A stretch of DNA of 64,000 nucleotides, taken from Psychrobacter sp. AH5 (GTDB lineage Bacteria > Pseudomonadota > Gammaproteobacteria > Pseudomonadales > Moraxellaceae). A program made the position numbers and the translations under genes. Each line of letters begins with the position of its first letter. Positions within the stretch are counted from its first letter, which is position 1. Location: positions 310,001 to 374,000 of the forward strand of contig NZ_JAMBMT010000001.1 in assembly GCF_040371085.1 (NCBI RefSeq), written 5' to 3'. Shown here piece after piece: positions 29,314 to 38,823 of the stretch. The notes beneath the pieces were generated by a model. The model was not told where the DNA came from. It worked only from the letters and a program-made list of their open reading frames with translations, and searched no databases.

Positions 29314-30921
29314 ATGACTGACAATAAGATTCACACAATCACTATTAGCAAAGCCGACATCCCAGATGGTGGCATGAAATCTTTTAAACAACAAGATGAT
29401 AGCATTTTGTTAATCACTCGTGATAATAACAGCTTTCGCGCTTTTGATGGTAAATGTCCTCACGCGGGTGCCGATTTAGGTGAGGGCTTACGCTGTGGTA
29501 ATCGCATCGTCTGTCCTTGGCATCATGGTACCTTTGATAGTACTGATGGCCGGTTGTTAGAACCAGTAGCGACCAGCGGTTTGACCCAATATGAGCTAAG
29601 TGATGATGGCGATAATTTGACTATCAATACCGCTGCCAAAATAGATCATTCAATTGATAACGACAAATTAGCTCAGACGCACACTATGATCGTTGGGGGC
29701 GGGGCAGCAGGCTTTATGACAGCGCATCATTTGCGTCAAATAGGTTATGGCGGCAAGATTACTATTATTAGTAAAGATGATAAAGCGCCTTATAACCGTA
29801 CTTTGTTATCGAAGATGTTTTTGGCCGGAAAGATGGATGAGAAGCATCTTATGCTAGGTGGTAACGACTGGGCGCAAAAACACAACATCGATCTGCGTCT
29901 CAATCAAGTCGTCAGTGAAGTACTGCCTAATGAGAGTAGTATTATCATAAAAGACGTTAATGGCAATAGCGAGACTCAAACCGCTGACTTCTTAGTAGTA
30001 GCAACGGGAGCCGAGCCAACCATACCGCCTATCAAAGGCGCTGAGCAATCGGGTGTCTATACCCTACGCACTATGGATGATGCCAAAGCTATCAAACAAG
30101 CGACTGACGGCAGAAAAGTGGTCATAGTAGGCACAGGCTTTATAGGAATGGAGGTGGCTTCTGCGCTAATACAGGCAGGCAAAGCGGCTTCTATCACCGT
30201 TGTCGGTAGAAGTAAGCGCGTCATGGCAAACATCGTCTCTGAGACAGTGAGCAATACCTTGATTAGCCTTCATGAAGATAAAGGCGTTACCTTTGCTTTT
30301 GGCGCTGGAGTCAGTGAGATCAACGGTACAGAGGATAACGTAAGCGGCGTGACGCTAAGCGATGGTACTCGCCTTGACGCCGACGTTGTCATCTTAGGAA
30401 CAGGAGTCTCGCCACGTACAGAGCTCTTAGCTGAGGTCAATGATCCTGACGGCGTACAGGTCGATAAGCGCTTGCAACTACGAGACGGCGTCTATGCGCT
30501 TGGCGATATTGCCAAGGCTGAGGGTCAAATGGGTCGTCTGCGTATCGAGCATTGGCGCGTGGCACTGCAGCATGGCCTAGTAACTGCAGCTGCTATCTTA
30601 AATGAAGACAATGTCGTCTCCCTTGAACAGCGCGTACCGTTCTTTTGGACCATGCAGTACGGCAAAAGCCTACGCTATAGCGGTCATGCGGCAACTCCAG
30701 ATAAAGGCATCTTATTTGGCTCGCCAGATCAGATGGACTATATCGAATACTACTTTGATGATGAAGGCGAGAATACACGGGCTACGGCGGCAAGCTCTCT
30801 TGGCCGCGACAAAGAGCTGATCGCCTTTGGTGAGTTGCTGCGCCGCGGAGTGGCTCCTACTAGAGCGCAGCTTAATGCTGGATTCGATATCATCGATCAG
30901 GCACATGCTCTATCACCGTAA
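29314..30921 (+). CDS. Rieske-FAD pyridine nucleotide-disulfide-type reductase
   Basis: A 535-residue two-domain protein like eukaryotic AIFM3. The first about 100 residues form a Rieske [2Fe-2S] domain with CPHAGADLGEG (Cys and His pair one) and CPWHHGTFDS (pair two). The rest is an FAD/NAD(P)H reductase: FAD GxGxxG at HTMIVGGGAAGFMTAHHL (about residue 127), second nucleotide site KVVIVGTGFIGMEVASALI, and the C-terminal GDIAKAEG. It probably passes electrons between NAD(P)H and an iron-sulphur protein; the partner is unknown. A terminator follows. Confidence 0.9.
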   Translation: MTDNKIHTITISKADIPDGGMKSFKQQDDSILLITRDNNSFRAFDGKCPHAGADLGEGLRCGNRIVCPWHHGTFDSTDGRLLEPVATSGLTQYELSDDGDNLTINTAAKIDHSIDNDKLAQTHTMIVGGGAAGFMTAHHLRQIGYGGKITIISKDDKAPYNRTLLSKMFLAGKMDEKHLMLGGNDWAQKHNIDLRLNQVVSEVLPNESSIIIKDVNGNSETQTADFLVVATGAEPTIPPIKGAEQSGVYTLRTMDDAKAIKQATDGRKVVIVGTGFIGMEVASALIQAGKAASITVVGRSKRVMANIVSETVSNTLISLHEDKGVTFAFGAGVSEINGTEDNVSGVTLSDGTRLDADVVILGTGVSPRTELLAEVNDPDGVQVDKRLQLRDGVYALGDIAKAEGQMGRLRIEHWRVALQHGLVTAAAILNEDNVVSLEQRVPFFWTMQYGKSLRYSGHAATPDKGILFGSPDQMDYIEYYFDDEGENTRATAASSLGRDKELIAFGELLRRGVAPTRAQLNAGFDIIDQAHALSP

Positions 30922-30964
30922 AATAATTTACATAGACGAACCCTATTCTAATAATTATGATAAG

Positions 30965-30999
30965 GGCTGATCTAATTTTTTAGGTCAGCCTTTTTTATT
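30965..30999 (+). terminator. Terminator after the Rieske-FAD gene
   Basis: Stem GGCTGATCTAA / TTAGGTCAGCC (one G-T wobble) with a TTTT loop and a TTTTTT tail ending near 30999, about 45 bases after the stop. Confidence 0.88.
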
Positions 31000-31032
31000 T
31001 AAATTTTGACTGCAAAAATTGAGAAGATAATA

Positions 31033-31647
31033 ATGACAAATAATGCTGATAGCGACAAAAATAAAAATATTTTTTTACGCCAAGCGACTACCGATGATAT
31101 CAGCGCTTTAGAAACCCTATTAAATCGCTGCTATCGTCAAGCCGAAGGGTGGACCAATGAAGCCGATTTAGTCGCGGGTATTCGCACCACACAGATCGAA
31201 CTTGCCAGCGTCATTGATAACCCTAAGCACTATGTTTTTGTTTATCCAAAAACTAAGACAGGAGAACGCGAGGGAGCTGAGACCGGCGAGCTATTAGGCT
31301 CTATAGCAGTTGAGCTAAAAACCCAGTCTGATAAAAGTAACGATGGCTATATCGGGATGTTTGCAGTGCATCCAGACTTGCAAGGAGCGGGAGTAGGTAA
31401 TGTCATTTTGCAGGCTGCTGAGAGTTTTGCTAAGCGTCATTTGCTTAATAACAAATCCTTAGTTACTCAGCCTAGCCGTTTAACCATGAGTATCTTAAGT
31501 CATCGTCCTGAGCTACTCGCTTATTATCAGCGCCGCGGCTATCAACTGACCGGGCATAGCGAGCCGTTTCCAATCGATGGCAATAATGGCGATCCTAAGC
31601 GCGCAGGCTTAGAGCTGTTGGAGTTAGAAAAGCTTATAGCGGAATAA
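31033..31647 (+). CDS. GNAT family N-acetyltransferase (paralogue 1)
   Basis: A 204-residue GCN5-related acetyltransferase. The acetyl-CoA motif A is clear: FAVHPDLQGAGVGNVILQAAE (about residues 116-136). Motif B ends in LAYYQRRGYQLTGHSEPFP. Substrate unknown. I chose the ATG with GAGAAG 6 bases upstream; a TTG at 31006 adds nine residues. It is 72 bases before a clear paralogue (31720), sharing the run ALETLLNRCYRQAEGWTNEADLVAGIRT almost residue for residue. Confidence 0.9.
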   Translation: MTNNADSDKNKNIFLRQATTDDISALETLLNRCYRQAEGWTNEADLVAGIRTTQIELASVIDNPKHYVFVYPKTKTGEREGAETGELLGSIAVELKTQSDKSNDGYIGMFAVHPDLQGAGVGNVILQAAESFAKRHLLNNKSLVTQPSRLTMSILSHRPELLAYYQRRGYQLTGHSEPFPIDGNNGDPKRAGLELLELEKLIAE

Positions 31648-31719
31648 AAGTTATTATTGGTTTTTCTAGCATTTGGACAAGTTGTTCGTTTGGCTATCGT
31701 CACTAAAAATGAGAATACT

Positions 31720-32340
31720 ATGACTACTAGTTCTATAGCTAATCAATCAAAACCTAACCCAGTGTTTTTGCGTCCGGCATTAGCATCAGATATCTCAAAG
31801 CTTGAAACTTTACTCAATCGTAGCTATCGTTTTGAAGGCTGGACCCATGAAACTGAATTAGTTGGCGGTATTCGCACCAATGTAGCCGAATTGACATCCG
31901 TAATTGAGGATAATCAGCAGTATTTATTTGTCTATCCGCAGACAGAGAATGGTCAAGCAACTGGTGAGATATTAGGCTGTATCAACGTAGCGATTGAAGA
32001 TAATAGCGCTTATATTGGCTTGTTTGCAGTCAACCCTGACTTGCAAGGCAGTGGGGTTGGTAGTGCGCTGCTCGCAGAAGCAGAGGTCTTTATACAGCGC
32101 TATTTTTGTTATAACAATACAACTTTTGCACAATCGGCAGCTGAGAGCTCAGCAAATGAGAATTCGATTAAGATGCTAGTCTTAAAAGGCCGCGATAAAA
32201 TGCTAGCTTATTATCAGCGTCGCGGTTATGTTTGTACGGGCAACACCCAGCCTTTTTTGGAAAATGATAGTAAGGGTGAGTCCAACAACGGCGATTTATA
32301 CTTTATCGAGATAAAAAAAGCATTACCACTACCAAGCTGA
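31720..32340 (+). CDS. GNAT family N-acetyltransferase (paralogue 2)
   Basis: A 206-residue acetyltransferase with acetyl-CoA motif FAVNPDLQGSGVGSALLAEAE and C-terminal LAYYQRRGYVCTGNTQPF. It is a tandem duplicate of the preceding gene; the two share framework motifs but differ in the middle (this copy has a Ser/Asn-rich insert before the KMLVLKGRDKM stretch). Start at the ATG of MTTSSIANQS; the TTG at 31657 is too close to the upstream stop. Substrate unknown; the two may act on related molecules. Confidence 0.9.
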   Translation: MTTSSIANQSKPNPVFLRPALASDISKLETLLNRSYRFEGWTHETELVGGIRTNVAELTSVIEDNQQYLFVYPQTENGQATGEILGCINVAIEDNSAYIGLFAVNPDLQGSGVGSALLAEAEVFIQRYFCYNNTTFAQSAAESSANENSIKMLVLKGRDKMLAYYQRRGYVCTGNTQPFLENDSKGESNNGDLYFIEIKKALPLPS

Positions 32341-32351
32341 GTGTTGAATAG

Positions 32352-32567
32352 TTAACGCACCCAAAAGTATTTAACCGTCATAAAGATACCAATGCTTAGT
32401 AAAACAAAGGCCACAATGATAAGACGTTTAAACCAAGTAAAGGCTGGCAGGCGAGTGGCGTTATCATCAGACATTAAATAAGCAAACAAGCACAGTAGAC
32501 TGGCCGCTAATGTCATAATTCCTAAACCCACGGGTAAGATATAAAGATATACCTGCCATCCAATCAT
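32352..32567 (-). CDS. Small two-helix membrane protein, unknown
   Basis: A 71-residue protein with two hydrophobic segments (about residues 8-30 and 47-65) separated by a short charged loop with SDDNATRLPAFTWFKR. It lies between the GNAT pair and gor, convergent to the first. I do not recognise it. Support comes from coding-like composition only, so moderate confidence. Confidence 0.6.
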   Translation of the reverse strand: MIGWQVYLYILPVGLGIMTLAASLLCLFAYLMSDDNATRLPAFTWFKRLIIVAFVLLSIGIFMTVKYFWVR

Positions 32568-32660
32568 TTTGTGACCATCTTATAACGATTTATAGTGCTG
32601 CTATAATAGCAGTAACAACAGACTATTACCTGTATTTAAGTCACTACTAAATAATAGCAG

Positions 32661-34016
32661 CTAACGCATGGTCACAAACTCTTCTGAACCGGTCGGGTGA
32701 ATAGCAACAGTATTATCAAAATCAGCTTTAGTAGCGCCCATCTTCACTGCTACCGCAAAGCCCTGAATCATCTCATCAACACCGTAACCGATGCCATGTA
32801 GGCCGATGATTTTTTCCTCCTCACCTAAGCACACCAGCTTCATTACGCACTTTTGGCGATGCTGAGTCACGGCGCTATACATCGAGGTAAAGGTCGAGGT
32901 GTAGCACTTAATGTTGTCTTTGCCATGTAGCGCCACCGCGTCAATCTCAGATAAACCAATAGTACCGATAGCGGGATGAGTAAATATAACCGTCGGTATC
33001 AAATCATAAACCAAATGCTCATTGGTCTTGTTGTTAAACAAGCGCTCAGACAGACGCCTACCAGCGGCGATGGCAACTGGTGTCAGATCAATACTATTTT
33101 CGATAATATCACCGACCGCGTAAATACCATCGACATTGGTATTTTGGAATTTATCGACTTTGATTTTGCCAAACTCGGTGGTTTCTACGCCCGTTACTTG
33201 TAGGTTGATGTTGTCAGTAGACGGCGCGCGGCCAATCGCCCAAATCAGACAATCAACCGTATCTAGCGTACCATCTTTGGTAAATAGCTCTAAGCTGCCA
33301 TCTTCGTTTTTATTGACTTCAGTGAGCGTAGTGTTGGTGTGCAAATGAATACCGTCTTGCTCCATCTCTATGAGCAAGGTCTCAACGATAGTGTGATCAA
33401 ACGAGCGTAGCGGCGAATGCTGACGCACGTATAGATGCACCTCAGCGCCTAAGCTGTTGAGCACGCCTGCGATTTCAACAGCAATATAGCCTGCGCCTGC
33501 GATAGCGACGCGTTTGGGCAAATGAGTCAATTCAAAGAAGCCATCAGAATCGATACCGTGCTCTGCGCCTGGAATATCAGGGAAAATAGGATGACCGCCC
33601 GTCGCAATCAAAATATGGTCAGCAGTGATTTGCTCGCCATTGACCTCAACCGTATTGGTATCGACGAATTTAGCAAAGCCTTTAATCACTTCCACGCCGT
33701 TTTTAGCTAAGTTATTGTCGTAAGCGCGATGGATATTCTCGATGTACTGCTGACGGCTTTGAATGAGTTTTTGAAAATCGAAATTCTTTAACTCAACCTC
33801 GAATCCGTAGTCTGGCGCGTACTTCTCAATCGCCTCGGCGACTTGCGCGCCGTACCACATCACCTTTTTGGGTACGCAGCCCCAATTGACGCAAGTGCCG
33901 CCTAATTCCTCCGCTTCGATAATCGCGCACTTTTTGCCATAGCTTGCTGCACGGTTAATGGAGGCAATACCGCCGCTACCGCCGCCAATAGAAATATAAT
34001 CGTAATGCTTTGTCAT
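32661..34016 (-). CDS. gor: Glutathione-disulfide reductase
   Basis: Reduces oxidised glutathione with NADPH in the cytoplasm. The 451-residue flavoprotein has the FAD fingerprint [17 protein letters not shown], redox-active cysteines in [16 protein letters not shown] (about residues 39-54), the NADPH fold with [17 protein letters not shown] (about residue 168), and the C-terminal active-site [12 protein letters not shown]. The glutathione-reductase reading rather than trypanothione or dihydrolipoamide rests on overall length and these motifs. Confidence 0.94.
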   Translation of the reverse strand: MTKHYDYISIGGGSGGIASINRAASYGKKCAIIEAEELGGTCVNWGCVPKKVMWYGAQVAEAIEKYAPDYGFEVELKNFDFQKLIQSRQQYIENIHRAYDNNLAKNGVEVIKGFAKFVDTNTVEVNGEQITADHILIATGGHPIFPDIPGAEHGIDSDGFFELTHLPKRVAIAGAGYIAVEIAGVLNSLGAEVHLYVRQHSPLRSFDHTIVETLLIEMEQDGIHLHTNTTLTEVNKNEDGSLELFTKDGTLDTVDCLIWAIGRAPSTDNINLQVTGVETTEFGKIKVDKFQNTNVDGIYAVGDIIENSIDLTPVAIAAGRRLSERLFNNKTNEHLVYDLIPTVIFTHPAIGTIGLSEIDAVALHGKDNIKCYTSTFTSMYSAVTQHRQKCVMKLVCLGEEEKIIGLHGIGYGVDEMIQGFAVAVKMGATKADFDNTVAIHPTGSEEFVTMR

Positions 34017-34193
34017 TGTTATGTCTCTTCATTAAGTTTCGGTACAGTTTTGAACTCTATTGTAATGGGTATGGATAATCCATCTTACAAGTTTTTTATC
34101 ATAAGGGTGTGCCAGCTAGCATCAGTTTATAAAAGTATTTAAACAAAAATAGCCTAACACATAATAATCTCATTTAAACCCACTTAAACCTGC

Positions 34194-34646
34194 CTAGACT
34201 ATGGCACGCCGTCTATAAAATAACAGCCCAGGAATGGACAAGCCGAGTACCAACCCTGAAGTCACAAACAAGGCTTCGAATAAATACACCATCATTTGGC
34301 TAAATAACTCGTCTGAAAAGCCAAAGTAACCAATCTGCACCATACTGACCATCGCCTTATAAGCGGCGATACCTGGCATCATACAGATGACGCTGGGTGA
34401 GATTAAGGCTTTGGGCGGTAAGGTATATTTCTTAGAAAAATACACGCCCAAAAAGCTGGCAAGCATCGCCCCAAAAAAGCTGGCCACCGCCAGATGAATG
34501 TGCTGATAGACAAGGGCGGTTTTTAGTCCGAAGCCAAACGCCGTCATCAGCAGACACGGCAAAATATAGCGTTTGGGTACGCTAAACATTAGCGTCCAGC
34601 CAAGGGTGATAATACAAGACAGTACGACGGTCTCAATAAACCACAT
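34194..34646 (-). CDS. ThrE-type exporter, DUF3815 half
   Basis: A 150-residue membrane protein with four to five helices that matches the ThrE_2 (DUF3815) half of threonine/serine exporters, here split from the other half (34648). Signature: ALISPSVICMMPGIAAYKAMVSMVQIG. It lies 1 base after the DUF1212 half in the same direction, so both halves are translated together and probably form one transporter. Substrate is inferred from the family. Confidence 0.9.
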   Translation of the reverse strand: MWFIETVVLSCIITLGWTLMFSVPKRYILPCLLMTAFGFGLKTALVYQHIHLAVASFFGAMLASFLGVYFSKKYTLPPKALISPSVICMMPGIAAYKAMVSMVQIGYFGFSDELFSQMMVYLFEALFVTSGLVLGLSIPGLLFYRRRAIV

Positions 34647-34647
34647 A

Positions 34648-35451
34648 TCAAAACCCCCAGTGCTGTATTTGCAGTAAAACTAGCGCCATCACGATGCCCA
34701 CACAGGCGGATAAGGTCAGCATATAAGTAAAAACCGCACGTCCAATACCGATATTGACATAGCCCTTTAAGATATCTGAGAAAGAGTTAATCAAAGGAAA
34801 GCTGGGTACCAGTAGCAGCACGCTAGAGGCCACCGCAATATCGGCATTATTACCAATATCAAAATAATACGTCGTCGCGCCAATGAGCGAGGCAATAAAA
34901 GCCGTCACAATGACGGTGATAAAAGGGTTAAAGTGATGCTTGGATAAATAGATACGAGTAAACATCGCCACCATACCCGCGATAAAGGTTACGGCGGTAA
35001 TCGACCAACTGCCGCCATTTAAATAAGCAAACGCGGCACAAGATGCGCCCACAAATATGCCCACTAGCCATGTCGGATATACCGTTTTATCCAACTCATC
35101 AAACGCAAGGGTTGTGCGGTCAATCAAATCATTATTATTGATAGTGGCTTCGGTTTTATTGATGATTTGCTGGATTTGCACCAATAAATTGACATTGATA
35201 CTCTGATTGATCGTGTCTCTTGTGGTGGTAATGCAGCGCTCATCGCAGATGGTAGTCAGGGTAATGGCGTTAAAATTCAGCGAACACTCGACGCTACTCA
35301 TTCCCAATGCAAACCCCAAACGCTTCGATAAGTCCACCACCACGGCAGACTCAGCGCCATACTGCATAAGCAGTAAGCCGCAGCGTACGCATAATCGAGT
35401 AATGCGCTGTTGCTGTACGTAGCTGATAGAGGTCATTGAAGGAATATGCAT
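34648..35451 (-). CDS. ThrE-type exporter, DUF1212 half
   Basis: A 267-residue protein of the ThrE (DUF1212) family, the larger half of a split threonine/serine exporter. The N-terminal soluble part starts with RITRLCVRCGLLLMQYGAESAVVVDLSKRLG (about residues 17-47), followed by about five hydrophobic segments. It probably exports small amino acids by proton exchange, as in Corynebacterium ThrE. The partner gene follows at once (34646). Confidence 0.9.
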   Translation of the reverse strand: MHIPSMTSISYVQQQRITRLCVRCGLLLMQYGAESAVVVDLSKRLGFALGMSSVECSLNFNAITLTTICDERCITTTRDTINQSINVNLLVQIQQIINKTEATINNNDLIDRTTLAFDELDKTVYPTWLVGIFVGASCAAFAYLNGGSWSITAVTFIAGMVAMFTRIYLSKHHFNPFITVIVTAFIASLIGATTYYFDIGNNADIAVASSVLLLVPSFPLINSFSDILKGYVNIGIGRAVFTYMLTLSACVGIVMALVLLQIQHWGF

Positions 35452-35553
35452 ATTGGCTGAGATATCGATATGGATAGAGGTAAAGATAGCATAACTTGCT
35501 GTGCTTATTTGCTACTATTATAAAGCGTAAACCACTGTCACAAGGAGAATAAA

Positions 35554-35835
35554 ATGCATATCGTCATTCTAACTTTGACCTTTTCTTTACCTGGCTGTAG
35601 CTCACTTAAAGAAAAGCGCCAACGTATGGGCGGCCTGCACGCACGTTTTGGCAATACGCCAAGCGTCGCCGTCTGTGAGAGCGGTGAGCGCGATCGCCAT
35701 GATGCTAGCGAATGGACATTCGTCATAGTCGGACTCTATAAACGGGACATCGAGTCGCAATGCAGTCAGATCGAAGAAAAAATAGAACGCACGGTAGATG
35801 CGCGGGTGATTAATGTGGAGCGGGAGTTTGTTTAG
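35554..35835 (+). CDS. DUF503 (YlxP-like) family protein
   Basis: A 93-residue protein with the DUF503 pattern MHIVILTLTFSLPGCSSLKEKRQ, FGNTPSVAVCESGERDRH and the C-terminal VINVEREFV. The family has a small ferredoxin-like fold and is often linked to rbfA/nusA operons, but here it stands alone. Function unknown. Ribosome site CAAGGAG precedes the ATG. Confidence 0.9.
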   Translation: MHIVILTLTFSLPGCSSLKEKRQRMGGLHARFGNTPSVAVCESGERDRHDASEWTFVIVGLYKRDIESQCSQIEEKIERTVDARVINVEREFV

Positions 35836-36032
35836 GAAGTAGATTTATATTTGTAAGTATAGATAACTGCTACGATAGGGACTAGGCTACGTCTCAAGTC
35901 AGCTATTTTTATTGAACTTGAGTTAATTAGAATGTTTATGTCGAAGTACTAGACTCAACCATCTATTAATTATAATCAGACATTAAAAGAAATCGAGTCT
36001 AGCAAACTTCATCTAACCTACTACCTAAGTTG

Positions 36033-37646
36033 TTATGGATTTAGTTCTTCCCATTCGTCTTTGAAACTAGGACTTCTATTTCTTTTGACCTGTTTTAAGT
36101 AACTTCCGCTGATAACTTTACTTAAGTTTTTGACCCAAGACTCATTTCTCAAGTTAGATTTATAATCAAATTCTTCATCCAAATCATTAATTTCTGCATC
36201 TAAGTCAATAATTATTTCATCAACTATGGCTGACAGAGCAGTAACAAGCTTGGTTCTTGATGATGAATTTTTAACAAAAGGCTCAGGATTAGCTATTAGC
36301 TTTTGACCAAGTTCATCTTTTTTAAGTATATTTTTTATAATATAAATTAAAGTGTATCTTGTAAGAGCGTATCTAGCAATTAATTGGTTTTCGAGACTTA
36401 GTATTTTTTCTGAAGATATATTGTCCAATAATTTTAAGAATACTACTCTCGATGCGTTTACTTCTGGCCTAGCAAAAAGGTCATTGTGAGCGTCTTCAAA
36501 TATTCGATACTTCCTATGAGTATTCCAAGGCTCTTCTAAGTCAAATGACATTAGTATAACGCCTGTAGTTTCATTGGAAATCACTTCTAAATTGCTAGGC
36601 GTATTATCTGCTCGTTTTATCTCATAATAATAATCGGTACCAAATTTACTAGTTACTTCATTCTGTAAGCGTACTTGTATTTGACTATAAGATTTGAAGT
36701 CTCTCGGTTTAACTCCATTTTGACTATTAGAATATTCGGTTATTTTAGAGGATAGATCAGAATTAATAGGTACCTTAATAACCTTAGTCAATATTCTCAA
36801 ATCATCAGTAATATGTTGACTGTTTCTATAAAGAGACGTTAAGCTTTGACAGCCATTTACTACATAAAAATTCTTAATTATTATTTTATCTTCAGTTCGT
36901 TCAACGTTTTCAGCAACAATGGTGATTCCGTTATGGAACAAAGGAAACTGCTTATGAAGAGCAGAGTTCTTAATACTATTTACAATACCTTTGTTTATTT
37001 TAGTATTGCCTAAAGCACCACGAACATTGTAGTCAAATATTGACTGGTCATTAATACCTTTCAGCTCGACTAACTCACTAGCTTTGATAGGAGCAATATA
37101 AGTTATTGTTTCTGTATCAGCATGATAAATAGTAGTTTCGTTTTCTGAAATGTCGAAAGTGGCTTCTTCTAACGTAGTCACTTCTTTTTGATCGCTAATA
37201 TATTGATCTTCTAGTATGTATCTACCAAAAAACTCTATATTATCGACTTCTGACAGGAAAGATTTCCCATCACTGGAAAGCTCAGTATTAGCAACGAAGA
37301 TTCCTCTAACCTTATAGGCATCAAGGTTGCTGATAAGATTTAAGCGATTTATTAATGAAGCAACTTCTGCTTTGCCTGCCGTATCAACTAAATTCTGAAG
37401 TTTTTCGCTTGAACTAAATTGATCCAGTGTTCCTAAGAACTCTTTTAAAACTGTATCTCCAACTGACTTATTTTCACTTTGGACTATTTTAGATTGGAAT
37501 ATATCAATAGTACCAGCACCTTCGTTAAGATAAATACCGTCAACACCTTTATCACCGCTATTATCGCAGACAGCATCAATCGCAATTTCTGGGTCTAACC
37601 TAAAGTATTTTTCTAGATACCACATTAGACCTCTTGCAAAAGTCAT
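36033..37646 (-). pseudogene. AIPR family protein, 3' part (interrupted by IS)
   Basis: C-terminal 530 codons (from 37625) of an AIPR-family (PF10592, abortive infection phage resistance) gene whose first 27 codons lie beyond an IS5-family insertion. A nuclease-like signature lies at the start: DKGVDG then, 14 residues later, QSK, as in PD-(D/E)XK folds (reconstructed residues D56 and Q71-x-K73). The rest has the AIPR core, including HNGITIVAENV, FYVVNGCQSLTSLY and EYSNSQNGVKPRDF. The new ATG at 37646 is supplied by the IS end and reads MTFARGL before rejoining the gene, so a truncated product could be made. The gene is clearly more AT-rich than its neighbours. Probably an acquired defence gene; inactive or altered now. 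Confidence 0.85.
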
Positions 37647-38002
37647 ATTCTAAGCTCGGAATTAATGATACCAGCAAACAGCTTCATTCTAAGATCATAG
37701 CGCTGACGACGGTTGCGATATTTATGAGCCACGATTTTAAACAACTTGATTAAGCCTATTTTGTGCTCAACCACAATACGGAACTTTGCCAGATAGTGAT
37801 TGGCCTGTTTGCATATCTCCAATAACTGACCACCACGAGGTTTCTTAAATGGTGTGAAAGTTTGGTTATGTAGCTTTGCTAACCCTTGATAACCACTGTC
37901 TGCTAGATAGTTAGTATTCTCAGGTAACCAATCAGGACAAGTATCTTTATACAGCTTAAAATCGTGGATTGACCCTTTACAGGTTTGCACATCAAGTATC
38001 AA
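37643..38002 (-). CDS. IS5-family transposase, second frame
   Basis: Carries the rest of the catalytic domain: ADSGYQGLAKLH (second Asp) and RIVVEHKIGLIKLFKIVAHKYRNRRQ (Glu). This frame is open back to the slip site at 38079-38086, so it is probably not translated on its own. Reading the junction gives KKNQRDYYSGKKKQHTLKA, the usual IS5-family sequence, which shows that both frames belong to one enzyme. The stop lies within the terminal inverted repeat. Confidence 0.9.
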   Translation of the reverse strand: MILDVQTCKGSIHDFKLYKDTCPDWLPENTNYLADSGYQGLAKLHNQTFTPFKKPRGGQLLEICKQANHYLAKFRIVVEHKIGLIKLFKIVAHKYRNRRQRYDLRMKLFAGIINSELRI

Positions 38003-38034
38003 ACCGGTTTGCCAATGAACGATAACCTGCGCTT

Positions 38035-38475
38035 TTAAGGTGTGTTGTTTTTTCTTACCGCTGTAGTAGTCTCTTTGGTTTTTTTTGGACGCTCAATTGG
38101 GGTTTCGGTGGCATCGACAATGACGACTGACCAATTGATGTCCTCATCGACACGACTAGGCAACTTTTTAGGCAATTCAAACTTGCCAGAGTCAATCAGT
38201 GTGTCTTCTACTTTACGAATGATACGGCTAGCAGAAGACTCATGAATACCAAAGTCCATACTGATATGATAAAGCGTGCGGTATTCACGCCAATAAGTCA
38301 GGGCTAGTAGTATCTGCTCCTTAAGACTGAGTACACTTGGTCTACCTGATTTGGTCTTAGATGCTTCATGCTCTTGCATGGCCTCAAGCATGTCATAAAA
38401 GGTGGCTTTATGAATGCCAGTGTAGCGTTTAAAACCAGCGTCACTTTGTTTGAGTAGCTTATCTATGTTTGGCAT
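38035..38475 (-). CDS. IS5-family transposase, first frame
   Basis: N-terminal part of the transposase, starting at the ATG MPNIDKLLKQSDAGFKRYTG. It holds an HTH-like region (KEQILLALTYWREYRTLYHI) and the first catalytic Asp in SVVIVDATETPIERPKK. It ends in the 0 frame with VRKNNTP. The run of eight A on the sense strand (38086 to 38079) is a typical A-AAA-AAA slip site; moving back one base joins it to the second frame. A TTG at 38499 would add eight residues. Confidence 0.9.
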   Translation of the reverse strand: MPNIDKLLKQSDAGFKRYTGIHKATFYDMLEAMQEHEASKTKSGRPSVLSLKEQILLALTYWREYRTLYHISMDFGIHESSASRIIRKVEDTLIDSGKFELPKKLPSRVDEDINWSVVIVDATETPIERPKKTKETTTAVRKNNTP

Positions 38476-38542
38476 ATCTATTAAGTAAGTAGAGTTCAAT
38501 AATATACGTTGTGTCTTACAACTACTTTTGCAAGAGGTCTAT

Positions 38543-38623
38543 TAAGAAAGCGGCACTATCTGACCGTCCTTTAATCTTATAAAATTCTATCTCTTTCAGT
38601 AGGTTAGGATAACTTAAGTTCAT
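38543..38623 (-). pseudogene. AIPR family protein, 5' part (27 codons)
   Basis: From the ATG at 38623 the minus strand encodes MNLSYPNLLKEIEFYKIKG and SDSAAFL before the IS. Removing the IS and one ATT copy rejoins this in frame to MWYLEKYFRLDP of the downstream part, giving a 557-residue protein. The exact in-frame join shows that the insertion is the only lesion at this point. A weak GAG ribosome site lies about 10 bases upstream. Confidence 0.85.
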
Positions 38624-38792
38624 ATGGTTTCTCAGATGTAAAAGCTGATGAGTTAGTAGTGACCTTTTACCACTCTAGCTACAATGTTCATTAGATTATT
38701 ACAGAATTATATTAATGTTTAAAGTTTTAATTGCACACTGTAAACCACATAAAAAAAGCGGGAATAGCAAGAATAGTATAAATTTTAAATAT

Positions 38793-38823
38793 AAAAAAAG
38801 GCCACCCTATAAAGAGTGGCCTT
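38793..38823 (-). terminator. Terminator after uvrA
   Basis: On the minus strand AAGGCCAC ... GTGGCCTTTTTTT forms an 8-bp GC-rich stem with a T-run, 23 bases beyond the uvrA stop. The run also has A on the other side, so it may work in both directions. Confidence 0.9.

Larger units (their letters stand above)
37627..38540 (-). mobile_element. IS5-family insertion sequence (ISL2-like group)
   Basis: A 914-bp element with 17-bp perfect inverted repeats AGACCTCTTGCAAAAGT (37627-37643 and 38524-38540), flanked by a 3-bp duplication ATT (37624-37626 and 38541-38543), the A-N-T pattern I associate with the ISL2 group of the IS5 family. Two overlapping frames encode one DDE transposase joined by a -1 frameshift. 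It sits inside the AIPR gene. Confidence 0.93.
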
